A stretch of DNA of 64,000 nucleotides from the NCBI GenBank assembly GCA_034769895.1, contig CM068372.1:433335958-433399957 (forward strand). Reading direction: 5' to 3'. The position numbers and the translations under genes are program-made. Every line of letters begins with the position of its first letter. Position 1 is the stretch's first letter. The notes beneath the pieces are model-generated. The model worked only from the letters and a program-made list of their open reading frames with translations. It was not told where the DNA came from and searched no databases. Positions 13,770-31,057 of this stretch are shown here, one piece after another. The DNA is from Magicicada septendecula. Taxonomy: Eukaryota > Arthropoda > Insecta > Hemiptera > Cicadidae.

Positions 13770-15136
13770 GCATTCCTATCGGATGTCCATGGTTTCGAAA
13801 ATCGTTTCGACGAATTCGGCCATCGGTAACCTCCTTTGTAATTACCTCTTTCATTATTTTGCTCCTGCTTCTCATATGTTCGTCCATCTTCATGGCGTCT
13901 ATCATATGATACATTTTTGTTTTTCGGATATTTTTCATCGTCTGTACGTCTATCTTCTCTGCCTTTATCTTCTTGGCGATATCTTTGCGAATACCACGTA
14001 CCTCTATCTTGATTTTGGTTCCGGTTATCTCGCTGAACTCCTCTTGGTGGGTCTCGTTCACGGATTACACCCTCCATCTGTGTTAAAAGTATTAATAGAT
14101 CTTCAATGGTAGCTATACCCTGAACATGTATAGCTAGTTGGATGTTCCTGCTGAAATGATTAGCAAGCTTAATGACTAATTCTTTTTGTGTTAAAGTGGG
14201 ACGTAAATGTTTACTCCTCTCTACTAACATAATGACGTATTCATCTTCAGACAGCTTACCTGGATTATATTTACCAAATTCCAGTGTATTTCGTATTCTC
14301 ATTTGTATGTATTCATTCCAATACCTCCGTTCGAATGCTAGTTTAAATTCTTCATACGTTTTTAAATCGTCATTCACCATCGTGAACCAACTGGCTGCTG
14401 CATCTTTTAAGTAACGACTTACAAAGTCTATTTTATCTTTGTCACTGAGAATAGATCCAATACTATCCAATTCTTTCTCACATTTGATACGAAATTCAAT
14501 GGGATTTTCCCCTCTGGATCCTCTAAAATAGTTAATGGGTCTCTCTTCTCTAGGTACGGTCGAGTATACTAACGCTTGTGTTGGTAGTCTTCTCACTTCT
14601 CGTGTAAGTCGGTCTACTTCACCTTTTAACTTGACTTCCAGCTGATCTACCCTGTTGTCATGGTGTTGGATAGATTTCTTGATGGTGTCGTCTGCTGCGG
14701 CGAGACTTTTTGTTTCTTCTTCAATTTTCATGGTCTTCCTGACATTACTCTGCACCAACTCGCTGATGACTTGTATCTTGGTATCTTGTCGATGCGTAAT
14801 TTTTTCGAGTTTCTGGTCCAGTGTGTCGGCCATAGATTTAAAATTTTGTTGTAGTCTTTTTCGCTGCTCTTCGAAATTTTCATTCATCACCACCGCTTGT
14901 TGTTTTAGAGACTCTTTAACTTTACCTTCTAAGGTCTCCATTCGTTCCATAATTTCTACCTTACTTTCAGCATTATACGCGTATAGTTTCTGAATTTCTG
15001 ACGTGCTTGCTTCCAATCTTCTCATAGTTTCAGCACCACTAGTTTTTATTTCTTCAAACCTTTTTACGTTTTCAGCGTTGCTGGCTTCTAACTTCTTCAT
15101 TATGTCGGCTAAACTGACCTCTTGTTTATGTGCCAT
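13748..15136 (-). pseudogene. gag: Gypsy gag, C-terminally truncated (left unit)
   Basis: 462 codons from an ATG. Residues about 1-190 are charged and coiled-coil-like (repeated EASN/EAST and KLE heptads). Residues about 205-350 resemble the retrotransposon Gag capsid domain (INYFRGS..., AASWFTMVND, SEDEYVIMLV). The tail is rich in R, D, Q and N. The usual CCHC zinc knuckle is missing, because the deletion joins this frame out of phase to the RNase H end; the last ten or so residues are out-of-frame RNase H sequence. It could still be translated as a truncated Gag. Confidence 0.9.
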
Positions 15137-15533
15137 GTTTAATTTTAATTTGGTGAACCGATTTTAAAATATTTATTATTAATTTGTATATTATTAATTA
15201 TTTGGATTATTATTAAATATTGGTAGTCATTTATTCATCAACATACAACCGTTATCTTGGGCGCCTGTAGTATCAGTTTCTGATAACCACAATATTTATC
15301 TAAGCTCCCCTTTGTTTACTCTACTGATAACGCTAACTGTACGTTCTTATCAGCTACATTCAACATATAAATGCACGTTTTATAATAATTACACATCAAC
15401 TCTAAATATTTGTTCTACTTGAATTTATATTTATTTAACTTCTTACTAATTATTAATTTTTTTTTCGTATTATGTTTTTTTTTTTTTTTTAATTTATTTA
15501 ATCGTGCCCCACGTTGGAAGCGACATTTTCTTT
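15137..15533 (-). other. 5' leader of the left Gypsy unit (between LTR 2 and gag)
   Basis: AT-rich untranslated region with a T homopolymer near 15475-15490. Just inside LTR 2, the minus strand contains cgtggggcacg, where a tRNA primer-binding site would be expected; I could not assign a tRNA. The ORF at 15415-15606 straddles the LTR border and is considered spurious. Confidence 0.6.
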
Positions 15534-17555
15534 TGCAACACATCTTTTTATGATTTCTTTCATTATGGATTATGAGTTTTACATGGACCTGGTTAGGGTA
15601 TATCATGCCAACACTTACCTGCAGTATATGGTACTTTTCTGCTTTGCCGGCTATTAGGTGTGGGATTTGGGCTTATTAGGTATCAGGTAACGAGTTGGGA
15701 CGATGTGTTTCCAAAAGAATTATTTTAGGAAGCTGAGTTGTATAAATTGTGAATAAATGAAAACTACCTTTTTAGTCTATCATTCCAATGATTATAATTG
15801 TCACCCTCAAGGTGCTTATCTTTAAACAAATCATAATAATAAAAAGAATTTCAAATATTTAACACAATTTACGGCGGGTTCCACCATTTATATTCTTTCT
15901 TGAATATTACTTTACCATATTTTCTCTAGTGATATATTGTTATAATGCTTACGTCTAACAATCACATATTAAAATCATATATCTTAGTACATAATTTATA
16001 AGTTCCTGAAAATAAGACATACAATGCACAGTATATACACAAAACATATAACATGGAAATATACACACATATATGGGCAGTTTCACACTGTCTGCCTGTA
16101 ATTATAATTCATTTATAAAAAATCATTTTTGTTATATTGAAATAATTATTTAATAAAATGGAAATACTGAATTGATTTCATTCTATGAAATCCGTAACCC
16201 TGTTCTTTATACATGAGAAAATAAAATACGAACTTTTTAAATGAATATAACAAGGGTTATATTTATCGTTATCTCTATGGTAATTATTATTAATATAAAC
16301 ACTTTTATTAAGGGTAACTCCCTTTTAATTATTCTACTCTTCAGCCTGCTTGGCTATCAACAATAATTAATATGAAACAATAAAATTTGTGACATCTAAT
16401 ATCTGGATAACACTCTTAGAGCTTCTCTGCACTCTCCCTTAATTTATCACATTTAATTTATCAAATATAATTTTTTATACAGTGCACAATCTCATGAAAA
16501 CATTTGCTTAGAGTCTTTCTGCACTCTTATTAACATATTATTATAATAATCACACATTATCTAAATGTTCTGTCTTTTAGAATAAATGTCTCTATATGAT
16601 ATACAGTACAACATTTAAAAGTGTCTTTAGGCTTTAGTCATACCGCCTATATAATTAAATGTTTATCAATTATTTAAAACTGTTCAATTTCGCTTATAGC
16701 GGCTTTTCATTTACTTTTTGTGTTTTACAACATTATTATGAACCCTGAACCATATCAGGTCACCTGTTTTGATGATTTCATGTTACACAGATGTACACGG
16801 GTCTCAGGCGTCGGCGTTGAGTACAGCTATTCCTCTCGAAACCTCCGTCAGCGTCGCTTAGCGGTGTATGAACAGCTAGGCTAGGCGTCGTTCCTTTATC
16901 GTCATGGACACAGCGTCTCTGGCCTCGGGTATAGTCTGATGTCCGTAGTACGTAGTTGTAGTAACTCAGGTGTCTGCCGGTCTCATTGAAGCGTCTTCTG
17001 CAGCGTATCGTTCCGTGTGTACGACTCAACGAATACTTTATGAATGAGCCAGATGCTCGTTTTGGCTCACTGTTTATAGGGCAAAGCCACGTGTGCAAAT
17101 GAGTTTCTATCGGCGAATACCTCACCAATCCTTTATTTATTTAGGTAACAAAGTTGTTTGTTAGACGTGTCTTGAACACAGTTATTAGCTATGTATACAC
17201 GCGATCTTTAATTAGCACCGCGAAAGGTGTGAAATAGTAAAACGCTTATAGTTCACGACACTCTCACTATCTCGTTATGTGTTTGGTGTCTAAATAAAGC
17301 TACATTTCCGCACTATTCACTGGTCAACCTAGTTCTTCTTAATCTTTTGTCATTTTTTTATTATTTAAGTTTTAAAACACTTCTGACATGTGCCGACAAA
17401 ATTATACATATTTATGCAGGTGGACTGTTATCTGTTTTGTTTGCTATATAAAATCTTATCTATACCCTTCTAAATGTACAATTGTAGCAGATAACGCTTA
17501 TTATGCGTACTCCAGTTAGAACGATAAACATTGATAACAATGTTTCGTTATAACA
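15534..17555 (-). repeat. Gypsy LTR 2 (shared by both units)
   Basis: 2,022 bp, same sequence and ends as LTR 1. It acts at once as the 5' LTR of the left unit and the 3' LTR of the right unit. Such sharing is typical of LTR-LTR unequal exchange and is not expected from two independent insertions. Confidence 0.93.
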
Positions 17556-17571
17556 CTCCCCCACTTGCTTT
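17556..17571 (-). other. Polypurine tract of the right Gypsy unit
   Basis: Same purine motif as at 12295, placed immediately before LTR 2 on the minus strand. Confidence 0.85.
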
Positions 17572-17715
17572 AAAAAAAATTGTTTGTGCTTTACAGAACA
17601 ACATATTTTTTTTTTTTTTTTTAATCTATGTTTAGTACATACACAGTCAGTTATATTACATGTTTATTAGAAAGAATATAAAATCTTATCTTAAAGTAAC
17701 AATCACATATGGGTA

Positions 17716-19029
17716 TTATTGGATATAATGACGCAGAGATGACGCATGGTACTTTCCGACGTCCTTTTTCTTGACTGGGTCATATACCATGTAGGTGTGT
17801 GGTCCTAGACGACTCCTTAGTTCATATGGGCCACAGAATAATCTGAAGAATTTCTTGGAAGTGTTTAATATACTACTTCCCACAGGATTTGTCTTTATCA
17901 ATACCTTATCACCAATCTGGAATCTTGTCAATCGGTGAATTCTATTATACCGGTCTCTCCTTTTACCTGCTTGATGATATAACTGTCGTTCAGCTCTGTT
18001 TATTTTAATTTGCATTGGCAAATCTACATTATAATTTTTCGGTTTATTTATCATGTTGTGCCAGAATCTTTTAGGTATTTTATTCTCACTTAATTCTAAC
18101 GGTGTGTATCCTGTAGCTTCACTATAATTGTGATTCATTGCATCTTCGAAAAATTGTAGATAGTCAGGCCATTTACTCTGTTGATTGTAGCAATATAACC
18201 TCATGTACTTGCCTAACTCTCTATTTATTCTTTCAGCAAGATTAGTTTGTGGATGCCTTATGGATGTAAGTACAGGTTTTATACCTTGTCTTGTCAATGC
18301 GTCCTTCCATAATTTATTACCAAACTGCTTACCTTGATCTGTCAACACTTTATCCATTTTTCCATACTTTGGTATATACTTCTGGGTGATGACGTTCAGA
18401 ACAGATTTCATGGTGGGTCTTCGTACAGCATATAACTTTACTAGCTTGGTAAACACATCTACCGTCACAATTATATGGCGGTACCCACGACTTGATCGCG
18501 GGAGTGGTCCAAGGAAATCAAGTGCAACTATATCCCCCTTCTTCTTAGTTCTGATACTCCCCATTTCAACGCAAGTGTTTAAATTCGGATGTTTGGCTGT
18601 TTGACAATCATGGCATTTCCTAACAATTATTTTAATTTTTCTGAACATATTATTACAGGTGAAGGCTTCTTTCATAGTTAAATAGCACTTCAATGGAGAT
18701 GCATGAGCTAGACTACGATGACATGGCATAATTAATTGCTGTAACATGTCATGAGATAGCACAACTTTCCAATCATAATTAATAAGCTTAAATAAAATTC
18801 CATCTTTCACACAATAATTTATAGGTAACGGATTATTTTTTATATTCTGTAATCGCTGATCTTTATCTTGCTCTCTAGCGAGATTACGTAGTAATTCTTG
18901 TACTTCTCTCTCGGGTTTGTATGTTATGTTGCTAAGTACCCTGACATCTTGTGGTTTAGCTTCATGTGTTTCTTCTTTTTCTTCTATATAACGGCTTAAG
19001 GTATCAGCTACTTCATTGTCTTTGCCTTT
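17716..19029 (-). pseudogene. pol: Gypsy pol remnant: RNase H tail plus integrase (right unit)
   Basis: Copy of the 12456-13769 gene with identical predicted protein; the substitution at 17773 (G here, C at 12513) is silent. It has the same zinc module and D, D, E catalytic residues, and the same deletion junction with the gag frame. The shared junction shows that the deletion preceded the duplication of the unit. Confidence 0.93.
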
Positions 19030-20396
19030 GCATTCCTATCGGATGTCCATGGTTTCGAAAATCGTTTCGACGAATTCGGCCATCGGTAACCTCCTTTGTA
19101 ATTACCTCTTTCATTATTTTGCTCCTGCTTCTCATATGTTCGTCCATCTTCATGGCGTCTATCATATGATACATTTTTGTTTTTCGGATATTTTTCATCG
19201 TCTGTACGTCTATCTTCTCTGCCTTTATCTTCTTGGCGATATCTTTGCGAATACCACGTACCTCTATCTTGATTTTGGTTCCGGTTATCTCGCTGAACTC
19301 CTCTTGGTGGGTCTCGTTCACGGATTACACCCTCCATCTGTGTTAAAAGTATTAATAGATCTTCAATGGTAGCTATACCCTGAACATGTATAGCTAGTTG
19401 GATGTTCCTGCTGAAATGATTAGCAAGCTTAATGACTAATTCTTTTTGTGTTAAAGTGGGACGTAAATGTTTACTCCTCTCTACTAACATAATGACGTAT
19501 TCATCTTCAGACAGCTTACCTGGATTATATTTACCAAATTCCAGTGTATTTCGTATTCTCATTTGTATGTATTCATTCCAATACCTCCGTTCGAATGCTA
19601 GTTTAAATTCTTCATACGTTTTTAAATCGTCATTCACCATCGTGAACCAACTGGCTGCTGCATCTTTTAAGTAACGACTTACAAAGTCTATTTTATCTTT
19701 GTCACTGAGAATAGATCCAATACTATCCAATTCTTTCTCACATTTGATACGAAATTCAATGGGATTTTCCCCTCTGGATCCTCTAAAATAGTTAATGGGT
19801 CTCTCTTCTCTAGGTACGGTCGAGTATACTAACGCTTGTGTTGGTAGTCTTCTCACTTCTCGTGTAAGTCGGTCTACTTCACCTTTTAACTTGACTTCCA
19901 GCTGATCTACCCTGTTGTCATGGTGTTGGATAGATTTCTTGATGGTGTCGTCTGCTGCGGCGAGACTTTTTGTTTCTTCTTCAATTTTCATGGTCTTCCT
20001 GACATTACTCTGCACCAACTCGCTGATGACTTGTATCTTGGTATCTTGTCGATGCGTAATTTTTTCGAGTTTCTGGTCCAGTGTGTCGGCCATAGATTTA
20101 AAATTTTGTTGTAGTCTTTTTCGCTGCTCTTCGAAATTTTCATTCATCACCACCGCTTGTTGTTTTAGAGACTCTTTAACTTTACCTTCTAAGGTCTCCA
20201 TTCGTTCCATAATTTCTACCTTACTTTCAGCATTATACGCGTATAGTTTCTGAATTTCTGACGTGCTTGCTTCCAATCTTCTCATAGTTTCAGCACCACT
20301 AGTTTTTATTTCTTCAAACCTTTTTACGTTTTCAGCGTTGCTGGCTTCTAACTTCTTCATTATGTCGGCTAAACTGACCTCTTGTTTATGTGCCAT
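19008..20396 (-). pseudogene. gag: Gypsy gag, C-terminally truncated (right unit)
   Basis: Same 462-codon product as the left unit, with the same coiled coil, capsid-like centre and missing zinc knuckle. No amino-acid difference between the two copies is visible, so the duplication is very recent or the copies are being homogenised. Confidence 0.9.
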
Positions 20397-20793
20397 GTTT
20401 AATTTTAATTTGGTGAACCGATTTTAAAATATTTATTATTAATTTGTATATTATTAATTATTTGGATTATTATTAAATATTGGTAGTCATTTATTCATCA
20501 ACATACAACCGTTATCTTGGGCGCCTGTAGTATCAGTTTCTGATAACCACAATATTTATCTAAGCTCCCCTTTGTTTACTCTACTGATAACGCTAACTGT
20601 ACGTTCTTATCAGCTACATTCAACATATAAATGCACGTTTTATAATAATTACACATCAACTCTAAATATTTGTTCTACTTGAATTTATATTTATTTAACT
20701 TCTTACTAATTATTAATTTTTTTTTCGTATTATGTTTTTTTTTTTTTTTTAATTTATTTAATCGTGCCCCACGTTGGAAGCGACATTTTCTTT
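20397..20793 (-). other. 5' leader of the right Gypsy unit
   Basis: Same as the left-unit leader at 15137-15533. No coding capacity. Confidence 0.6.
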
Positions 20794-25429
<4,636 letters not shown>

Positions 25430-26085
25430 ACGTAATCGTCATTTAAATGTAAGCTTTTATCGTAGCGTTTGACCAGTTTGGAAATCCCCTCTTCATGAAA
25501 TTCTGCCGCCGGGGATCGCAGCCAGCTTGTCACAGCATCCTGAAATTTTTAGTCATCATCAAAGCGCTGGGACCCAAGCCACTTCTTCATCTTTATAAAC
25601 AGGTGAAAATTACTGGGAGCCAAATCCGGGCTTCTTGTGTTTGCCGAGCGTGTGAGGGCGAGCGTTGTCTTGCAAAAACACGACAACAGAAGTCAGGAGA
25701 CCTCGGCGATTGTTCTGGATGGCTCTTCTCAGTTTTTTTTAAAGTATCACAATACGAAAGTCGTACAAAACAGTCCGAGAAATTTGCGCGAATTGTTATG
25801 AAATTTCAGAGATCTTCAACCGCCGGTTTTCACGGACACTTTCATCAATTTTCTGAACGTGTTCATCACTGACTACCGATAACCTACTACTTCTTTCCTC
25901 ATTGCGAATGTTTGTTCTTCCATTTTTAAACAAACGAACCCACTGACGCACAACACCTTCACTCATAACGTTTTGATCACATACAGTACACAGTGCACGA
26001 TGAATGTGTGCCTCTGAAAGGTTTTCTGCCATCAGAAATCTTATCGCAACACACACTTTGCATTTGGCGGGGTTTTCTATTGCAG
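25430..26085 (-). pseudogene. Mariner transposase remnant, internally deleted
   Basis: Minus-strand 26056-25796 encodes the N-terminal helix-turn-helix half of a mariner transposase (FLMAEN, then VMSEG..RQWVRLFKNGRTNI, then SVVSDE). Further along the minus strand, but in shifted frames with stops, come the LQDNARPH block (second catalytic Asp, near 25655-25685), a SPDLAPSNFHLF block and the C-terminal end near 25440. The first catalytic Asp region between the halves is missing. Terminal inverted repeats were not identified. Long dead. Confidence 0.85.
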
Positions 26086-26610
26086 CATTTATTTTGAAAG
26101 GCTATAACGAGTGAAAGGACGACAGCGTGACGTCCCCACTATGCACCTGGACTCGTACTGAGCCATTATACAAATCGACACAGGAATAACGCCATTTCCA
26201 CCAATACTTTTCTCACTACGCGGCAACGGAGGTTTCTTTCCGAATAGCCCTCGTAATATAGCTTAATAGGGCTTTACATAACTCATTAAATGTACAACAG
26301 ACGCGGTTACGATAACTGAATTGTATGGCGCCTAGTATACCAAATTAACGAAGTGATGGATAGACTCAACAAAATCGAAAGAGAAAGAAGAAAAACAGCG
26401 GAATTTGATCCATAGGTAAGGGAGATACAAAATCACACGCAGGAGAAGGAAAATATACTGGTAGAGTTCCAAATGAATATACAAATTACCTCATCAAAGA
26501 AACAAGAAATTAGACAAATCTTCTACTTAAAAAAACTGTCCCTATTTGGGTTTATGTAAGCCTATTGAATGTCAAAGAAACGACTGTTTCAGTTATACTA
26601 TATTTTATTA
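26086..26610. other. Unassigned spacer between mariner remnant and 2.3-kb repeat
   Basis: Moderately GC-rich up to about 26350, then AT-rich. No ORF or RNA gene recognised; the first part may hold the mariner terminus. Confidence 0.4.
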
Positions 26611-27779
26611 TATTATATTACACTATTATGTAATAGTGTGGATTGTACTATTGGAGATACTTAAGTATGGTTTGTACCTAAGGTTAGAACATAATTCTGA
26701 ACTTGACTAGACACATTTACTTAATAATAGCTAAAGGTGGTTTGGCGAGTCAAATGGTGCCTTTATGTGTTTTAAAGAGATAAGAATTAAATCCATTATA
26801 GAGAGCTTATCACTGTCGTACACTCTCAGAAAATTCAGTGTCTCTGGATTCGGTAGGGCCATTTGTTCTGGGATTAAGTAAAGCTGCCTATACAATTACT
26901 GTCTGTTAAATTTGCTAAATAACCATAATTTACATCATAATATTTACACAAATTTATTTACTTAATTAATTTAATAAATCGTTTTTAATCCCACATGAAA
27001 TCTATAAGTGTGTGCTCATTGCATTGTCGTTACAGTTTCATATGCATATCAACGTCTGCTTTTCACCTTATTTAAGCTATTCCACAGTACTTTGTTGACA
27101 GTGTGCACACTTGTAAAGTAAAGTTTATGATCAGATTACAACGTAGTGAGGATGGTTATTTACTCGGCAAATGTTTGATATTGATTTTATGTTGTGACGT
27201 TCAAAAATGCAATATATAGTGTAACATTGTTTTTCGATGAACTAAATAACATTACATGAATGCAATTTTAAGTATGTTTTCAGAAACCATTTTACTCATT
27301 CGTTTTTAAAAAAAAAAACCTCTGTATAACTTTGTTTTATGTACCCAAAATGATCATTATGTTTAATTTCTCTGTAAGCAAAACTGGCATTTTCTTAAGT
27401 TACTACGCGTATTTTAATAGGGAAGCCAGGATGTTCTGAAAAGTACAATTGAAAAATATATTTTATAGAATTAGTTACTTATCGAACAATTTTTTTTTTT
27501 AATTAATTGATATTTGTATACTATTGGGAGGTAATAATATTTTACACAGGTATACAAGATACTGTCAGTATAATTGTACAATTCGCAACGTGTGAAAACT
27601 TTATTCTGTGAGATTTATTCTGCCAAGTGTAGTTAAAATTTAAAAGGCAGCTTTTACCAGTATATCAGTACATCAACATGATACAAAAACGTAAACAATT
27701 TTGCTCGTGGCTTTAGTATTATCATCATCGTCATCATCATCATGTAAAAGCCTTGTCGAGTTAGCCACGTCTCTCTCAC

Positions 27780-27821
<42 letters not shown>

Positions 27822-28897
27822 ATTATCCTCTTTAAGATATTAGTATACGTAGATCTTTCTCCTAGATTAGCAATCCATAGGCTGGTTGGCGGAAGCTCAC
27901 CATTCTTCACGCATCTGCTTTTTTTTCAACTAACAATATGATGTGCAGTTCATATCGATCATAAGCAGTTTAATGTAGTTTAAACGGGGTCGTCCTCTGT
28001 CATTCTTCCCTTCAATTGTTCCTTCCATTATTGTCTTAACCAATCTATTGTGTCGTAGTATATGCACTATAAACTTAGCTCTTCTGCCTTTTAAATTTCG
28101 TAGAAAACCCTTCTTCTCCTGAGCTCTTCTAAAGACTTCCTCATACGATATCTTCTCCCTCCAGCTTATCTTGAATATTTTTTTGTAGGTCTCAAGTGCT
28201 TGGAGTCTTTTCTTGTCATTTTTCCAGTTGTCCAAGATTCACTTCCGTATAGGGCAACACTCCACACGTATGTCTTTACTAGATTCTTCCTACATTTTGG
28301 TTGATAGTGTTTGAAGTCAAGAGGTTTTTCTGCTTCTCGAAAGCAATTTTAGCCTGATTAATTCTGCTTATAATTTCCTTACCACCACTTGTGATTTTAC
28401 TTCATAGATAATTATATTCTTTAACTGCCTGGAGAACATTATTTCCAAGAGTTATTCCGAATGGATCTTCTTCCTTCCGACTACATACTAGGACCCTAGT
28501 CATTTGTTCATTTATTTTCATATTGAATTCATTCTTCATTACTTGATCCATTGTGTGAAGAATCTTTTGTAGATCTTCATTGCTCTCTGCAGTCACTGCT
28601 ATGTCATCTGCAAGCCTAAGGATGTCCACTTTTTCCCCGTGTATGTTTACTCTGAGATGGGTGTCTTATCTTACTCTATGGATTGCTTTTCGGATGTACC
28701 AAGTTAAACAAACATGAGGACAGAGAACATCCCTGCCTTACTCCTTTCTCAATATTTGCTTCCTCTTGATGGTTTATACGTAGATAAAAATGATATAAAG
28801 GAAGTAAAATAAAATAAATCTTTTTGTATGATATTCCTAAACTAATTTGACGTAAAATACATCATTAGCTTTTAACACATGAACCTTAAACTAGTGA
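26611..28897 (-). repeat. 2.3-kb dispersed repeat, copy 1 (with non-LTR retrotransposon fragment)
   Basis: Repeated in direct orientation at 60464-62754 with scattered substitutions and small indels. The left 1.2 kb is AT-rich non-coding sequence ending in (CT)n near 27790-27816; the right part is a minus-strand non-LTR RT fragment. The two copies flank the Tc1, Polinton and Tigger insertions. Confidence 0.9.
27930..28783 (-). pseudogene. Non-LTR retrotransposon reverse transcriptase fragment (copy 1)
   Basis: Minus-strand pieces match the C-terminal half of a LINE reverse transcriptase. In order they are a VRQGCSLSSCLFNL block (28700-28750), the catalytic block as LRLADDIAV (28629-28600, where F/YADD is usual), and the C-terminal RAQEKKGFLRNLKGRRAKF...GRPR region (28235-27930). 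The pieces lie in different frames with stops between them. The 5' part (endonuclease, fingers) is absent, as expected for a 5'-truncated LINE. The usual aromatic residue before ADD is Leu here. Confidence 0.85.
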
Positions 28898-28982
28898 TAT
28901 ATTCAATATGTCTTATTGTAAACCACTGATATTGTTTTTCTGACTACAGGTTTTTGTGGTACAGTACCGTAGTAATATAGTA

Positions 28983-30288
28983 CAGTGTGGCGCAGGGAAA
29001 CGGGAAAATTTGAAGTTGATGTTGGCAGCCCTGTATATGTAGCAGAAGTGAAACTGTCTGCCTATCAGTAACGGACATTTAGTTACCATGGAGCAGTGGA
29101 GCGGTGCAGAGCGTGCGCTCGCCGTAAGGGCGTTTTATCGACATGGTGACAGTTTGACAGCTGCACAACGAGAGTTTCGGCGCCACTATCAGATCCCGAC
29201 CCGCGGTCAAGTTCCTTCGTTACACGCAATCGAAACGTGGGTTCGTAATTTTGAAGAGACTGGTTCAGCTTTGAAGAAAAAGCCTACTGGGGGTGTACGG
29301 TCTGTACGTACCCCAGAAAACATTGATGCCGTGCGAGCTGCCATCTTAAGGATTCCTCGTCGTTCGGTGCGAAAAATTGCCTCGTCATTGCAGGTCGGAC
29401 CTCGGAGCGTTCAAAGAATACTCCATGATCTTCAGTTTCATAAGTACAAACTTCAGATTGTGCAACAACTGAATCCTAATGATTGTGTATTGCGCCTGGA
29501 AATTTGTGAACAATTGTCAGCTAAAATCAATGAGGATGCTAACTTAATTCAAAATCTTTGGATGCCCGATGAAGCCCATTTTCACTTAAGTGGATAAATG
29601 AATAAGCAGAACTTCCGTTACTGGGATCAAGGAAACCCTAGTCAGCTTCACCAGCGTCCATTACACAGTACTAAAGTTACCGTAAGGTGTGCAGTGTCGT
29701 GTCATGGGGTGATAGGCCCTTACTTTTTTGAAGATGAACGAGGCACTGACGTCTGAACGTTATGTCAACATGCTAGAGACATTTTTGGCTCCAAGACTCC
29801 CTCCATACTTTTCCAAATCTTGACATTCAGCACACCTGATGGAGTCACCTCACACACTGCCAGACAGTCTATGGCATCAGTGAAACGTTTGTTTGGGGAT
29901 CGCATAATTTCAAGGAATGTTAACATCGCTTGACCGCCCCGATCTCCAGACCTTTCAGTCTGTGACTTCTTTTTATGGGGACATCTGAAGAGCATCGTGT
30001 ACCAGACTAGACCAAGAACCCTTGCTCAGCTCGAGACACAGATTGAAGAGGAAATCGCCAAAATACCAGGTGACACATTGCGCCGCGTTATGCAAAACCT
30101 ACAGAAACGACATACTGAATGTGTACTGCAAAATGGGCAGCATTTAACTGATGTAATTTTTAAAAAGTGATGCCTAATGTAATTTCCAGTTTTGCAGAAC
30201 ATATTTTGAGCCTCAAATACAAATTTTTGTAACGTTCCTTCATTTTTTCTAATTATTTCAAATTTTCCCGTTTCCCTGCGCCACCCTG
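28983..30288 (+). mobile_element. Tc1/mariner-superfamily transposon, structurally complete
   Basis: A 32-bp terminal inverted repeat (starting CAGTGTGGCGCAGGG at left, CAGGGTGGCGCAGGG at right, one mismatch) bounds 1,306 bp. TA dinucleotides flank both ends (28981-28982 and 30289-30290), the TSD typical of the superfamily. It holds one plus-strand transposase gene broken by several mutations. Confidence 0.95.
29088..30170 (+). pseudogene. Tc1/mariner-like transposase, disrupted
   Basis: An ATG at 29088 opens 169 intact codons with two helix-turn-helix regions (WSGAERALAVRAFY..., RRSVRKIASSLQVGPRSV) and the first catalytic block MPDEAHFHLSG. TAA at 29595 stops it right after that block. Beyond, the gene continues with NKQNFRYW, GVIGPYFFEDE, a shifted second-Asp block (PDGVTSHTARQS), SPDLSVCDFFLWGHLK and the C-terminus ending at 30168-30170. 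At least one more stop and a frameshift are present. The full-length layout matches a roughly 350-residue insect transposase. Confidence 0.92.
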
Positions 30289-30290
30289 TA

Positions 30291-31051
30291 GTTATCATGC
30301 TAATACATTCTAACATGTTTATTGTTGAAACCATAGGCGTTTTGCAAAATAGGTGTAAAAAGGATCAAAAGTACAAATAGACAGTGTGGTTAGTGAGGGC
30401 CGAGTAAACTTCGACAGAACACTTCAACAGTAAATTTTAACCAACTCTTACTTTATGACCTCCTTGCAGCTGACATGTGTGACTAATCTGTTTCGCAATT
30501 CTACTAAAAGAATGTTGGAGCTTGTCTTCACGTTATTAGCACTGTACTTTTGGGTTTACATTGCATAAATCTATTAACGTTTGTAAAAAGATGAGCATAT
30601 AATGCTCTTAACGTTTGCGCACGCTTGGCGTTTATGAGAGAAGTGCTGAAGCAAAGTGCAGTTTGGTACTTGTGTTTCTTAGGCTCTCCTGTAAAACTGA
30701 AAATACATCTAGGAGTTGTGTTTCTCTCTGTAGTGATTTCCTGGTATTAGGGTTATCTAACAAAAACTGCAATATCTCCGTAAGGGATGAGGGTCTAAAG
30801 ATTTTAAGAGGAGACTTAGTAAACCGAAAAATCATTGTAGGTCAAGATTTCCTATCAGTTAGAGCAGATGCGATTTACACCGAGTGTCATTTGCCGGGCG
30901 GGGCAGAAACTGACTAATGGCTGGCTAACGTTTAAATGGAGTGTAAAAAGGTGTTAGCGTACCCAAACTTGCGGCACGACCATCCAAGAAATTTGAAGAT
31001 TGAAAGAAAAATGGGAAAAGGGGTTGACAATATCTAAGGATTTAAATCTAC
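30291..31051. other. Left flank of the Polinton; no gene seen
   Basis: No protein family recognised. Overlapping ORFs on both strands at 30615-30917 have no recognisable domain. Joining this flank to 53704 onwards across one copy of CGCGAC gives a plausible uninterrupted pre-insertion site. Confidence 0.5.
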
Positions 31052-31057
31052 CGCGAC
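31052..31057. repeat. Polinton target-site duplication, left (CGCGAC)
   Basis: The hexamer CGCGAC directly precedes the element's first bases AGTAGGGG and is repeated after its last base at 53698-53703. Six-base duplications are characteristic of Polintons/Mavericks. Confidence 0.95.

Noticed and set aside
14655..14993. Cys/Phe-rich plus-strand ORFs (also at 19915-20253)
   Set aside because: Antisense shadows of the gag coiled-coil region.
25495..25872. 125-codon plus-strand ORF
   Set aside because: Antisense shadow of the mariner transposase remnant.
30615..30917. 100-codon ORF left of the Polinton
   Set aside because: No domain, overlapping antisense ORF of similar length, no splice or promoter support.
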